Shown one piece after another: positions 44,311 to 58,385 of a stretch of DNA of 64,000 bases. The DNA lies in assembly GCA_039000515.1 (NCBI GenBank), contig JBCFYV010002255.1, forward strand, positions 46,008,831-46,072,830, read 5' to 3'. Below the pieces are notes generated by a model, which was not told the origin of the DNA, ran no database searches, and was given only the letters and a program-made list of their open reading frames with translations. The position numbers and the translations under genes are program-made. This stretch comes from Timema cristinae (taxonomy: Eukaryota > Arthropoda > Insecta > Phasmatodea > Timematidae). Position 1 is the stretch's first letter; each line of letters begins with the position of its first letter.

Positions 44311-45379
44311 TTAGTTCCATGTATTAACACCTCACAAGAGTTGAGCTGCTGTAGTTATGGCAGTCCCACATCCTACAGCCCTCTCAGAGTGTCCTTAATT
44401 CCACAGGTGGACCCTCCTAGCCTTCATTGCTTGCAAAGGACGAGCTGTCGCCGTTCGTTGCTCTCTCCAAGGAGTGATGCTGAGTGTTGAGCCTCAATCT
44501 GCGTGTTTTATAGAATTACGTTCAAAGTCAAAGGACAAGGGTTCGAATCCCTGTCAAAGTATAATGTTACTGAGTTACCCTAAGAAATCATAATTTACAG
44601 TCAATTGTGACATTTATTACTGTAGAAATATATAAAAGTATGTTTTCTTCCCTATATTTAAAAAATATAGCCATTTATTTTTGTTGTTTTTTCAGTGGCA
44701 TGTATTTTATGGTCACTACTTGCGCTAATTATTTAAATACATGGTATAAGAAGGTAAGAATTAAAATAAGTGCACCACAATTTGTTTGTACAGAAGATAT
44801 AAAAACAAAATGAAAACCACACTTTGTTCTAGGTAATAGCTTATTAAAAAAAAATTGGAAATATCTTTAAAATATTAATGAGTTAGAAAAAGGTGTCCAA
44901 AGTTGGCGAAAAAATGCAGTAGTCCCTAATTTTACTTTTTCAAACAAGAACATTTATTCTATGACCTAAAATAATAAAAATAGAATTAAATAAAACTCGC
45001 TAAACCATGTTTCCATTTAAAATCATTAATTTATTATACTGATATGATTATAACCCATCCAAAACCAAGTCTTTCCTTATTTATTACTACGTTCAGAACA
45101 CCGGTTATTAACGGCTTGATCTGATTGGGTAGTGATGAGGTAGGTAGCTAAGAGGAGGTGAACCATCATTTGCATGGAGTAAAGATGGGGAAACCAGAGT
45201 GATAAATCACGTGTGTAAAACCGTTAAAGAATATATATATATATTATTTAACGGGAGGACCATCTTCAGTTCAAGCAGATAAGATTCAAAACTCGACCTC
45301 CCCATCAATGGTAATCAAACCATTGAGAGACAACGGCTGTGGGTAATTAAACAAACTTTGTAATTTAATATTTACTTTG
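44311..45379. other. AT-rich intergenic, no gene
   Basis: A B-box-like GGGTTCGAATCCC occurs near 44,529 (SINE relic). The open frames at 44,275-44,490 and 44,607-44,813 are not recognised. Confidence 0.4.
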
Positions 45380-45640
45380 TTTCGACACCTTGGAGTGAAA
45401 ATGTTGTGATCGTCAAAAATTCAAAATCGATATTTTGATAAATGTCGACGTTTCATAGCCCGTGAAACAAAAAAAAGTTGTTCCCGCAATGCCGTCTGTT
45501 TGTCTGATTGTTTGTACCTTGGTTTGGGCTAGAACAGAAACCATTGTACCGTTTGGGATAAAACATTGTATCTGGGGTTTTTTGGCTTTAAATATCTAAC
45601 CCTAAATTTAAGGCAAGTTTATTGAACGGCAAAAAACGAA
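45380..45640 (-). repeat. R1 fragment, inverted
   Basis: The reverse complement matches 13,820-13,930: a cagac-agacggcat block, then ATGAAACGTCGAC and TTTATCAA. Only this piece of R1 is present. Confidence 0.55.
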
Positions 45641-45692
45641 TACATCTATTTTATCGAAATTCGCTCTGATGGTTTTGATTAAATTTGATATC

Positions 45693-48600
45693 TAAACAAT
45701 GTTCAACATTATAAACAAGATGGACACCCTCATTTTCTCGTGACCATGTCTCTGAGGGTTCATTACACATAAGAGATTTAAAAACGTTCATTATTATAAA
45801 CAAGATGGACATTCTCATTTTCTCATGAACATGACTCTGAGGGTTAATTACATAGGAGAGATTTACAAATGTTCATAATTATAAAAAATATGGACACTCT
45901 CATTTTATCATGAATATGACTCTGAGGGTTCTTTACACAGGTGGGATTTACAAATGTTCATCATTATAAACAAGATGGACACTATTATTTTCTCATGAAC
46001 ATGACTCTGAGGGTTCTTTACATAGGAGAGATTTACAAATGTTCATCATTATAAACAAGATGGACACTCTCATTTTCTCATGAACATGACTCTGAGGGTT
46101 CTTTACATAGGAAAGATTTACAAATGTTCATCATTATAAACAAGATAGACACTCTCATTTTCTCGTGAACATGTCTCTGAGGGTTCTTTACACACGAGAG
46201 ATTTACAAATGTTCATCATTATAAACAAGATGGACATTCTCAGTTTCACATGAACATGACTCTGAGGGTTAATTACATAGGAGAGATTTATAAATGTTCT
46301 ACATTATAAACAAGATGGACACTCTCATTTTATCATGAACATGACTCTAAGGGTTTTTTACACAGGTGGAATTTACAAATGTTCATCATTATAAACAAGA
46401 TGGACACTCTCATTTTCTCGTGAACATGTCTCTGAGGGTTCTTTACACACGAGAGATTTACAAATGTTCATCATTATAAACAAGATGGACACTCTCATTT
46501 TCTCATGAACATGACTCTGAGGGTTCTTTACATAGGAGAGATTTACAAATGTTCTACATTATAAACAAGATGGACATTCTCATTTTGTCATGAACATGAC
46601 TCTGAGGGTTCTCTACATAGGAGAGATATTAAAATGTTCATCATTATAAACAAGATGGACACTCTCATTTTCTCATGAATATGACTTTGAGGGTTCTTTA
46701 CAAAGGAGAGATTTACAAATGTTTATCATTATAAACAATATGGACACTCTCATTTTCTCGTGAACTTGTCTCTGAGGGTTCTTTACACAGGAGAGATTTA
46801 CAAATATTCATCATTAAAAACAAGAAGGACATTCTCATTTTCTCATGAACATGACTCTGAGGGTTCTTTACATAGGAGAGATTTACAAATGTTCATCATT
46901 ATAAATAAGATGGACACTCTCATTTTTCATGAACATGTCTCTGAGGGTTCTTTACACAGGTGGGTTTACAAATGTTCATCATTATAAACAAGATGGACAC
47001 TCTCATTTTCTCATGAACATGACTCTGAGGGTTCTTTACATAAGAGAGATTTACAAATGTTCATCATTATAAACAAGATGGACATTCTCATTTTCTCATG
47101 AACTTGAGTGAGGGTTCTTTACATAGGAGAGATTTACAAATGTTCATCATTATAAACAAGATGGACACTCTCATTTTCTCATGAACATGACTCTGAGGGT
47201 TCTTTACATAGGAGAGATTTACAAATGTTCATCATTATAAACAACATGGACATTATCATTTTCTCATGAACATGACTCTGAGAGTTGTTTACATAGGAGA
47301 GATTTACAAATGTTCATCATTATAAACAAGATGGACACTTTCATTTTCTCATGAACATGACTCTGAGGGTTCTTTATATAGGAGAGATTTACAAATGTTC
47401 ATCATTAAAAACAATATGGACACTCTCATATTCTCCATGAACATGACTCTGAGGGTTCTTTACATAGGAGAGATTTACAAATGTTCATCATTATAAACAA
47501 GATGGACACTCTCATTTTCTCATGAACATGACTCTGGCGGTTCCTTTCATAGGAGAGATTACCAAATGTTCATCATTATAAACAAGATGGACATTCTCAT
47601 TTCTCTTGAACATGACTCTGAGGGTTCTTTATATAGGAGAGATTTACATATGTTTATCATTATAAACAAGATGGACACTCTCATTTTCTCATGAACATGA
47701 CTCTGATGGTTACTTTACACAGGTGGGATTTACAAATGTTCATCATTATAAACAAGATGGACACTCTCATTTTCTCATGAACATGCCTCTGAGGGTCTTT
47801 AATAGGAGAGATTTACAAATGTTAATCATTATAAACAAGAGGGACACTCACATATTTCTACCACCATGACTTTGAGGGTACTTTACATAGGAGAGATTTA
47901 AAAATGTTCATCATTATAAACAAGATGGACACTCTCATTTTCTCATGAACATGCGGTTCTTTACACAGGTGAGATTTACAAATGTTATCATTATAAACAA
48001 TATGGACACTCTCATTTCTCGTGAACATGACTCTAAGGTTTTACATAGAAGAGATCTACATATGTTCATCATTATAAACAAATGGACACTCTCATTTTCT
48101 CATGAACCTGTCTCTGAGGGTTCTTTACATAGGATAGAATTACAAATATTCTACATTATAAACAAGTTGGACATTCTCATTTTCTCATGAACATGACTCT
48201 GAGGGTTCTTTACATAGGAGAGATTTACAAATGTTCATCATTATAAACAAGATGGACACTCTCATTTTCTTATTAACATGACTCTGAGGGTTCTTTACAT
48301 AGGAGAGATTTACAAATGTTCATCATTATAAATAAGATGGACACTCTCATTTTCTCATGAACATGACTCTGATGTTTCTTTACATAGGATGAGATTTACA
48401 TTGTTCATCATATAAACAAGAAGGACATTCTCATTTTCTCATGAACATGACTCTGAGTGTTCTTTACATAGAGAGATTTACAAATGTTCATCATTATAAA
48501 CAACAAGGACATTCTCTTTTTCTCATGAACATGACTCTGAGGGTTCTTTACCCAGGAGAGGTTTACAAATGTTCATCATTATAAACAATATGGACACTCT

Positions 48601-49500
48601 CATTTTACCATGAACATGACTGAGGCTTCTTTACATAGGAGAGATTTACAAATGTTCATCATTATAAACAATATGGACACTCTCATTTTCTCATGAACAT
48701 GACTCTGAGGCTTCTTTACCCAGGAGAGATTTACAAATGTTCATCATTATAAAAAGATGTACATTATCATTTTCTTATGAACATCACTGAGGTTTCTTTA
48801 CACAGGAGAGATTTACAAATGTTTATCATTATAAATAAGATTGACACTCTCATTTTCTCATGAACATGACTCTGAGTGTTCTTTACCCAGGAGAGATTTA
48901 CAAATGTTCATCATTATAAACAAGATGGACATTATCATTTTCTCATGAACATGACTGAGGTTTCTTTACACAGGAGAGATTTACAAATATTCATCATTAT
49001 AAATAAGATGGACACTCTCATTTTCTCATGAACATGACTCTGAGGGTTCTTTACCCAGGAGAGATTTACAAATGTTCATCGTTATAAACAATATGGACAC
49101 TCTCATTTTCTCATGAACATGACTCTGAGGCTTCTTTACATAGGAGAGATTTACAAATGTTCATCATTATAAACAATATGGACACTCGCATTTTCTCATG
49201 AACATGACTCTGAGGGTTCTTTACCCAGGAGAGATTTACAAATGTTCATCATTATAAACAATATGGACACTCTCATTTTCTCATGAACATGACTCTGAGG
49301 CTTCTTTACATAGGAGAGATTTACAAATGTTCATCATTATAAACAATATGGACACTCTCATTTTCTCATGAACATGACTCTGAGGGTTTTTTTACATAGG
49401 AGAGATTTACAAATGTTCATCATTATAAACAATATGGACACTCTCATTTTCTCATGAACATGACTCTGAGGGTTCTTTACATAGGAGAGATTTACAAATT
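45693..49500 (+). repeat. 85-bp satellite array, about 45 copies
   Basis: Consensus unit by eye: GTTCATCATTATAAACAAGA, TGGACACTCTCATTTTCTCA, TGAACATGACTCTGAGGGTT, CTTTACATAGGAGAGATTTA, CAAAT. Copies are mostly 85 bp with small indels. Alternative spellings (ACACAGG for ACATAGG, AATATGG for AAGATGG) are interspersed, and a block with alternating CCCAGG and CATAGG forms near 48,500-49,350 suggests higher-order duplication. The open frames within it are incidental. One frame reads GEIYKCSS, like a zinc-finger linker. Confidence 0.95.
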
Positions 49501-49734
49501 TTGCTCATTTCTCCGCAACTATTTGAGACTCATAATAACTTATCATTTTAAAGTTGTATTACTATTAAATGTATAATGTATTTATATAATCAATATGTTT
49601 TGAGCTACAAGCATATAAATATCTACTTGTTAATTAGGAGTGTAGTGGAGTGGGAATGCGGGGGAACGCCATTTTGGCACTGCTTTTCATGGAAAAATAT
49701 TCAAAATATTTTTTCAGTAAGGTTTTATATTTTG

Positions 49735-50760
49735 CAATTCCAAGTTATTTTTATTGTTATTATTATTATTATTATTGGAGTTCCCCGACGTATTGACCCA
49801 ACTAGAGGTCATGTAATATCATTAAAAGCATTCTACTCATGTTAATGTTTACAACAGGATCCGTAATTTTTGAACCCCCTTTTTAACAACCTGTGTACAC
49901 ATGTGTGTGTTTTTCTAAAAAAAAAAAAAGATGTCTTAAACTAAAATAATTTAATGAATATTTTCAGAAGACAGATATAATAGATGCCCACCCACCCCTA
50001 AGTAAACTCCTGGATGCGCCACTGAATCTTAACATCTTCAAAATTAATTCTGATCTGAGTAAGAAAAGTTCTTGTTCGTCTATAAAACACAAATAAAACT
50101 ATTTAGAGAAATCCTTTTCACCCCTCTCTTATTACAAAACCAATGTTATACAAATTGGTTTGATCTAATCAAGGAAACACTGTATATGCAAATTAATAAT
50201 AAGGTAAACATAATCAAGTCTATTCTATAAAAAAACTTTTAACATAGATCATACAAATAAAAACATTTTCAATAACTCAGGTTTGGAGTCCAGTGTCCAG
50301 CCAAGGACCTGAACAGGATAAATTGGCGAGAGAGAAGGGGGAGTAGCATGGCTTATAGAAAAAAGATGGAAAAATAGTGAATGCCAAAAGGGGTTTGGCG
50401 AGGAGAGGGAAAGGTGCTTCCGAAGACAGATCAATCAACAGTTTCACATGATTTGATTTGAAAATATCAAATTTTGTTAAAATTATTGTATTATAAATAT
50501 TCGTCGTGTATTATAGAACCATATCTAATTCTCTATAATAATATGATAATTTCAAAACTATATGCTTTTATTTAATGTTTTATGTAATTTTAATCTTTTT
50601 GAAATTACCTCTTATTTTAAAAAGTAAATATTATCTTGTAACTTTTTTTAATTAATATAGTTAATTTTAAATTTACAAGTTTAGTATTATACAAAAAACC
50701 ACATGTTGTTACTTTGCATATTTTCTAAGCATTAGAGTAAACAACTTTAGTAGGTCTCCA
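49735..50760 (-). repeat. Dispersed repeat R1, copy 3 (inverted)
   Basis: The reverse complement matches 2,300-3,400 of copy 1 without the SINE, and 14,560-14,870 of copy 2. It ends with TTCAATAACTCAGGTTTGGA-type sequence, the complement of the Alu-sized pyrimidine block near 2,520 and 15,080. Confidence 0.75.
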
Positions 50761-50769
50761 TCCAAATCT

Positions 50770-50890
50770 TAAGATGGATTTAGGATGTAATGAGGTTGAT
50801 TGGATATAACTAGTTCAAGATAGGGATAGGGTGTAACGAGGGGAACTATAGAACTAGCTCACGATATAGGTGGCGTACTCAATATTCTAA
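50770..50890 (+). repeat. LINE 3' end relic
   Basis: Duplicated GTAATGAGGTTGATTGGATA-like segments match the RTE-like LINE end at 44,180-44,260. Nothing else of the element is present. Confidence 0.5.
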
Positions 50891-53030
50891 TGCCCTAGAG
50901 CAAGTAGGTAAAATACTTCTCCCCCTCTTAATTTCCTAAATTATCAACTTGAAATTTTAAAAGTTATTTGGTTATCTTAAATGATCTAAGTTTCCATCAA
51001 ATTTCAACTTAACCACATCAAAAATAGTGTTATACATTAGTTATTGAGATTCTATAATGTTCAGACGTCATTCGGATATCTAGGAAGGTCCATTAACATT
51101 CATGCAGAGTTTAAATTTACTACCTACCAAAAATTGCTTTTATATTAGCTTGGGAAATTTTCAGGGGATCTTCCCTCTCCCATTTTCCCATCCATTTTAA
51201 AATTTAAGAATTAAGAACTTTATAAAATTGCGTGATGGTCCTCATAACCGCCTGAAAAATGTAAATCTTCTAACACTGTGGGAAGTATAGTTTATTCTTG
51301 TAGTTTTGGAAATGTTATCTCTATCACCACCTCTCCGCCTCTGTTCTCTAACTCCCACTTAAAATCTCAAATGTTAAGATTTATTTGGTTATCTGGAGTT
51401 GTACTTCTACCTGCCTTCCCAATTTAAATTTCCTATCATACCTAAAAGTTTTGCACGCCCCTTTCACCCCTCATTTCCTTGAGTCACATTTAAACTTTTT
51501 AACATTTACAGACTTTCATAATTATTTGGCCTTCCAAATATCAGTTTTCAACCACATTGAGAAGTAGTGACTTCATAAAAGTTTTGTAAATTTAGAACCA
51601 CTCTCATCGCCTTTTCCCTTTTAACTTTGAGAAATTTCAAATTATAAGCTTAATTTGGTTATTTGGAGGTTTTCCTCTAGCACATATCAAAAGTTTATTC
51701 TGGATATAGCTTTAAATTTTAAAACCACCCTTATTTTATTTGGGGTGGTCCTTATACTTGCTTAGTGAATTTCAGTTTTCTACCACGTACAGAAATATTT
51801 AAATATTTTGGAAATGTTGATCCCCCTCACACCCCTCCTCAACATTTAAACAACGAGCTATAAATCTCAGATTTTAAGATTTATTTGGCTATTTTGGAGT
51901 TTACTTATATCGGCTTGTCAAATTAAAGGAAATTCTATCCCACCTAAAAGTTAAAAAAACAGTAATTGTATATTCCCTTATGTCCTCAGGTCCCATTGAG
52001 AATTTAAATTTTCAGACTCTTATAAGTATTTGGCAAGATCATTTTAATTATATAGATAAATTTGTGTGCGAGCTGAAACATAGATTTGATCAATTGGGCT
52101 CAATTTATTTACGCCTATCGTTAAGAATTCACAGAAAGGTGATACTATTTTTGTTAATTCGGGGCCACATAAAACGTCAAGATCAATCATAATCTCAAGA
52201 GCAAAATGTTTACTATCACACTACTTTCTCCAAATAAGAATAACGTGAGAAGGCAAAGTCTTCAAACCAAACTAAAGGCAAGAATCTTCAGGTAAAATAT
52301 TTTGTCCCCTTACCTTCCCAACAATTACCCTCAATCTTTCTCTCTTTGCCAGTAATGTTCTAATCTTGTGAGTCGGACCTATCCACCAGCTCTAGCTTTT
52401 CTTACAGTCTCTCCAAAGGTAAACCTCACTCTTAATGTATTACTTTTCATGAAATTACATCGAATTTTGAAACAAAATAAAATTGATCAAATTGACTAAA
52501 ACTAAGTTAGGATTTAATTTATATATGAAAGGGTACAACTATTATCACTTTAAACAAGTAGTTTCTCAAAGTTTATTCCCCCTTAAATTTGATCTAGGTT
52601 TGACCCCCATTAATCATATGGAACAATGAGCGATGTGCTATTGGGTAGATTTATATTTCGTGTAAGAAAGTGGTGTGTAGAATATAAAAAAACTAAATAA
52701 ACTACTTCCAATTATTTGAGGCTTAATTAGTTCTTAATTTGGTCTAATGTATTCTTGCGCTTCCCTTATCCTCGTTTGTTTGAAAAATATGTATCCTCCC
52801 TCCCAAAAAACCCACTTCACATACATTGGAGGGGGGAAGAGGGGGACTGGCAGGCTCCAAGCGGCCCTGCGCTAAAATAAATATTACGACATTCATAAAT
52901 ACTACTGAGGCTATGTTTCTGCTGAGTTAGAGCATTGATTGTCTATTGTATTGTATTATTAGTAAATTCATTTACATTAACAATGAATAAGTCGCTATTC
53001 CACAGCTTGGGGCCCACAGGATCTAAAGTA
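50891..53030. other. Intergenic with degenerate long-period repeats
   Basis: Between about 51,230 and 51,960, three to four diverged copies of a 250-290-bp motif recur (TTTTGGAAATGTT...CCCCTC...AAATCTCAAATGTTAAGATT...TTTGGTTAT). No gene recognised; the open frames at 51,385-51,567 and 51,980-52,192 are not known. Confidence 0.5.
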
Positions 53031-53039
53031 TCACTTTCA

Positions 53040-53175
53040 TTTTAGACAAGCTTGTTGATGGGGAGAAACCAGGGTTCAAATCCTAGTCAGGTTTACCAAT
53101 GATTTTTTTGCCTAAAAGGTTTCTCACTCCCCTTCCACGCAAATGCAGGTGCATCACCTCTAAAAATTCTTCCTT
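53040..53175 (+). repeat. SINE fragment
   Basis: Contains a B-box-like GGGTTCAAATCC and the SINE body CACTCCCCTTCCACGCAAATG. The head and tail are lost. Confidence 0.6.
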
Positions 53176-53469
53176 GTTTATATCCCATCAGAGTAGTGTT
53201 TTCAAACTAGCGGCCCACAGACCCCTCTTGTCTCTAATACTTTTATATTATTATGTAACCTAAAATCACATACGCTCACAAAAAATTATTGTTAGAAATT
53301 AGTGTGAACATAATTTAAAAAATAAAACTGTGCTAATTTGTTATCACTTTAAATACTTAATTGTGGAAATGTTTATTTATATAATTTAAATAGTGCTTTG
53401 AGTTTTCGACAACCCACATAAATAGTTGGGATTTTATAAGCTTTTAAATATTTATTAAAATTGCATTTT

Positions 53470-54406
53470 TAAGAATCGAGTACAGCCGATTACGATACAC
53501 AAATGTAGTTGACTACTTTTACTTGATTATTCAAGCTAGCTTTTAAATATTCATTTTTAACATAGTGTTAAAGTCTGTTGGCAAATAAAATAAAAGTTGT
53601 GTCTCTTTAAAATTATAGAAGTCGATACATGCTCTAAAATGTATTGACCTGAAAAAAAAAGTCTTACAATTTAAACAAGATTGCAAATTAATGTTCTAGT
53701 ATGCATTGCAATCTTTAAAGAGACTTAATACTTTATGTTTAAGAAAATAGATTTACAGTCCCCTTAAAAAGATAATTATAGAACTAATCACAAACTTAGT
53801 TTAAATTCACCTATATCGATTTGATTACAAATTAATTTTTGGAGCAACTTTAAGGGAAAAAAGTAAAAACTATGGTGAACAGTGATAATATTAACACAAA
53901 GATAGTCAATATCTATAAATAACAGTAAAATAGAGTAAAATGTTATCAATGTTAACTGCAAACAATTTGTTTATATTTTCTAAAAGGTGCGCATAATGTC
54001 CTTGTGTTTAACCTCTGTTTCCCTGGCCTAAAGTGTATAATCGAGAGGACAGGCTGATATAGGATCGTACATCCTCTGCAGCATATCCCTCACCCTACAA
54101 TACATGTTAAGTAAAATAAAAACTAATTACAGCAATGTGTTTAATTGGAAATCAGAAATAATTTAGAACGCTATGCTTTTTAATATACTATGTAATGTTG
54201 GCAGCTTTATTTGAGTCTACGCAAATCAAATAATTGCTTAAACTTATTTATAATAATTTAATTGAATTAACATACTGATTTGGCTGCACTCTAGTATCAA
54301 GTTGTAAGTTAAGAATATTCCATCCGGCTACCCTCTACCAGAAGTATGACAAAGTTTTTACGTTAAACGTTCCTTCTGTTAAACCTCAAGTCAGCCATTT
54401 GTGGAT
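53470..54406 (+). repeat. Dispersed repeat R2, copy B, with 520-bp insertion
   Basis: Its ends match 3,560-4,111. Relative to copy A, bases from about 53,760 to 54,283 are extra and have no recognisable product or clear terminal repeats. Confidence 0.65.
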
Positions 54407-54885
54407 ATGATTCAGGTTTTCTCTTAAAAGTGTATATTTCAAAAGTGCCTGAATGGATACCATTCCAAGTGGATACAATTCCAGTTTTTGTGAATAAATT
54501 CAGGTGGATAAAATTCAGGATTTTCACAAAAGTAGTGTATTACAAAACTGTCGAAATGGATACCATTCCGAGTGGATACAATTCCAGTTTTTGTAGATAT
54601 AAGACATGTGGATACAATTCAGGATTTTCACAAAAGTAGTGTATTACAAAACTGTCGAAATGGATACCATTCCGAGTGGATACAATTCCAGTTTTTGTGG
54701 ATATAAGACACGTGGATACAATTCAGGATTTTCACAAAAGTAGTGTATTACAAAACTGTCGAAATGGATACAATTCCAGTTTTTGTGGATATAAGACATG
54801 TGGATACAATTCAGGTTTTTCAAAAAATCTGTTTATTACAAAACTGTCGGAATGGATACCACTAAGAGTGGATACAATTGTAACC
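54407..54885 (+). repeat. R2 tandem array B
   Basis: About four units with the GTGGATACAATTCCAG and GGATACCATTCCGAGTGGAT blocks of array A, plus a variant ATAAGACATGTGGATACAAT. The flanking sequence shows it is the same family as array A. Confidence 0.85.
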
Positions 54886-56202
54886 CGCCCCCTTATTATT
54901 GGCCAATAATAATAGATAGGCCGTTCACAAAAGAGTTTATTTTATTAAAAAAACAAAACAAGAAAATCTCTAAGAGTGAGTGAGACATGAGTAGCGTTAG
55001 GTGCAGGAATTGAAAACAACAGTCATTGAACCATAACTTATGGAACATGCGGGACTCCTTCCCATGTTCTTAAACGGCGACTTAAAATACATCTTACAAT
55101 CAGAAATTAAATAGACCTTCGTACACATCCAATGAAATTAATAATAAATGATAGCCAAAAGCACTAGTTATGTTAAAGGCATTTACATGCCACCACCGGC
55201 GGTTCTCAAACAGCGAACAAAGAGTTCTTAACAACATATATCTCTCCAGCCGTAATTGGGCGTACAATAAACAAACAACCATTTAATTCAGAAACAAATG
55301 CCAAGAATGGCTGCATTTATGTTAAATATGAAGCCTATATTAGACAGCAAACCTGCCGACTCACGGCCCTACATTTACCAACATCAAATAATCAAGCAAA
55401 TAGTAACACTAATAAATTAACTTCCAATAAACAACAAAAGTTATAACCATTTAAATGTACAAAATCGGCAAAGCAAAGTATGATGCTGTAAGAATCAATA
55501 ATGGACCTACGATGGCGGCGATCCAAAATATAAGAGCATCTGTGAAGCGGAAGAAGCAGAAATACATAAAATAAAATAAAAAGTTCTCTCAATAAATCAC
55601 AAAGTGACGTTAGATAAATTATTCGGAATTATTCGGTCAAACCATATATAAATAAATATGTATATATATTATTCATGACCCGCAAGCAATTTAAAAGAAC
55701 CAGGTAAAGTAAATTAATTAGTATTTAAATATGAAATCCTGAACAGTAATTTTGAATTGTTGAAGCCAAATGGAATTTTGATAGTATCGACGTAAACCTA
55801 TTCTAACAACAAGATTTCTCACCTAATGATAGCAGTGTAATGTGTACTGGCATTACAGAACGATGACCTATATATACCAAACAAAGTTAAGCCATGTGCT
55901 CTCATGGTGAGGAACCAAAGGAGGGGGAGACGGGTACGGGGTAGCAACCTTTCAGAACATACTCCAATAGTTTATGCTTATTTAAAATGGCACACTCAAC
56001 AATATTCTGATGGTCTTTGAACAGTGTTGGTAATGCTTACCCAAGCTGCGCATATCCTCCATCTCTCGATTCAGTTAGATGTTGATAGTGGTGGGACGTG
56101 TTTGTGAAGTTGATCGGAGTGGAAGAGGCCTAGAAGAGGTCAACTGGGGCTGGAAGAATGAGCCAAACAATCTCTTTTTTCTTCTAAGTGTTGTAACAGG
56201 GT
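54886..56202. other. Intergenic, no gene recognised
   Basis: AT-rich, with short unrecognised frames on both strands (55,100-55,282 minus; 55,392-55,592 minus). No repeats of note were identified. Confidence 0.4.
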
Positions 56203-56425
56203 TACACAATTCCAGTTTTTGTGGGTATAGTTCAGGTGGATACAATTTAGGATTTTTACAAAAGCGGTTTATTACAAAACTGTCGGAATGAATACCATTT
56301 CTAGAGGATACAATTCTAATTTTAATGGATTTAATTCAGGTGGATACAATTCAAGATTTTCACAAAAGCAGTTTATTACAAAATTGTTGGAATCGATATT
56401 ATTCCGAGTGGATACAATTGAGTCC
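56203..56425 (+). repeat. R2 tandem array C (short)
   Basis: Two degenerate units with CAATTCCAGTTTTTGTGG, ATACAATTCAAGATTTTCAC and ATTCCGAGTGGATACAATT. The unique R2 flank is absent, so this may be a dispersed piece of the array. Confidence 0.75.
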
Positions 56426-57019
56426 CCTCTAATATAAGAGCTAAGATTATTTTTGTTTAAACTTAAACGGGCATCTGACAAAAGGTTTGGGTATGCCAGC
56501 AAAACAACTGTGGTTTGGGGTGGAAGAGAGGGCATGCTTGAATCTTGCTTAGCTAGTTGTCTAGTTCCAAGCTAGTGGCTTTAGTATTCTTACATGTAGA
56601 TGGTACTAAAATATGATCTATGGTAGTTAAAGAGTCGAATACTTACTTATAAAACGATCATTCGGTCCAGTCTGTCGCAAATATAAGACAGCTTGTTGCT
56701 CACATCTACAGAGACTAATACGGGGACCAGTGGTCTCGAAAATGAGGCAGGTTGCAAGGCGTTGACCGCCTCAATAAGATGGCCCGGTAGAGAGTGCACC
56801 TCCAAATCACTGCTTTCTGTGGATGGAGCCCACACTCAAACTCGAACGGGCGCTGGGTGGTGGGGTACGCCCCCATTCACTGGTCGCCGACAATGGAGGT
56901 GTTTGTAAATATGAGTCGAGTTACCTTGATCCTTAAGGGCCAACCCCTAAGCCAGTGTACAACCCATTTGGATCCCAGTAATCTGCAATTAAATAAATAC
57001 ATATTAATAGCTATCTTGG
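56426..57019. other. Unassigned stretch before the gap
   Basis: GC-richer near 56,660-56,900, with open frames on both strands that I do not recognise. It may belong to the retrotransposon region to the right, but no motif proves it. Confidence 0.3.
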
Positions 57020-57119
57020 NNNNNNNNNNNNNNNNNNNNNNNNNNNNNNNNNNNNNNNNNNNNNNNNNNNNNNNNNNNNNNNNNNNNNNNNNNNNNNNNN
57101 NNNNNNNNNNNNNNNNNNN
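57020..57119. other. Assembly gap (100 N)
   Basis: Exactly 100 undetermined bases, a conventional scaffold gap of unknown true length. The 56,794-57,324 open frame crossing it is an artefact. Confidence 0.99.
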
Positions 57120-58339
57120 CCCTCTGGCAGTGTGGGGGGGTTGGAATGTGTTGTGTGGTGGTCACGGAAGACAGACTCCGACTACGAGGTATTGTTTCGT
57201 AGCCGGTTTCGCTTTACGGTCTACTGTGGCTTCGTTGGCACCGTTAGGTATCAACCACAGTAATTACCACCGACAGTCTGTCCCGAGTTTAGTGGCGTGT
57301 GTATGTTCGGGATATAGAGTGTAAAACTCTAGGTAATTTGCTCAGATTTGCCTTGAAAAGGCAGGTTTGTCTTGAAAAAGACAGTAGACAGCTCAATAGA
57401 ACACCTGGTGGCTCGAATCTCAGAGAACGAATAACGTCTTCGTCGTTCGTGCGTTCGTCCCAATTTTTGCTTCAATGAGGCCTGGTTATATTCAAAAGCT
57501 GTGCCCACAGCCCTAGCCAATAATATCACAGAGATGCAAAATGGTCAGGTATTTATGAAATTTTACACGTTTCTGAAAAATTCTTCCCTATCCACTCAGC
57601 GTCTAGGAATTATTGGATTGGGGGTTTCTAGTAGACAAAATGGAGATGACCTTTTTTAGGTTGGCGTCACTGGTGGAGAATTGGTAGGACTGTTTCACGA
57701 ACGTGGGCTATGAAGCAGCCTCAGCTCTCAAAGTCGGCCGGCTTCAAGAGGATGTAAAGAGCACACCTTCTCATTGATGAAATGATATTATTCAAAGCAT
57801 GTGGCATTCACAACGCAACAATCTCCTCCCCTTAGGAGATGGAAGGAGTCCAGAGTATCATGCTAAAAGCAACGCCCAAAGATGGCATAATCCTGGAAGC
57901 AGCACTGGGAAGATTCTTCAGATTCAACCATGGAGCGACTGTGGTGTCTAGTAATGCGTGAACTAGGCAGCTTGGGTTAGAGGAACATCACTGCGAGACC
58001 ATTCACACACCCAACTGCCAGCCAGGACACCAACATTTTCTGTCCCAGGTCACGCGATGTACTCCAGTGTTCAAAACTAGCCACATTTGTACATGGTTCA
58101 TCAGGAAAGACTTGTGGATCTAGTATGACCACCTTGGAACCAGGCTCTATCCTTTTTCAAGTTTACTCGTAATAATGCATATCTATGTGATTGGGCTGAG
58201 GACATCCAAAAAACACTAGAAAGCACCAAGCTCAGTATATCACCACCCAATTATTCTTCAGTTGCAACCAAGAGGAGGAAGGAGAATTTTTTATACATAC
58301 CGTACACATTTTTTATAAACAGTAATATTCAATTTAATC

Positions 58340-58385
<46 letters not shown>

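Noticed and set aside
45693..49500. Reading the satellite as a CRISPR-like array or as protein-coding
   Set aside because: There are no variable spacers, the unit of 85 bp is not a multiple of three, and open frames are short and shift between units.
56794..57324. Open frame across the N tract
   Set aside because: The middle is undetermined sequence and the frame has no basis.
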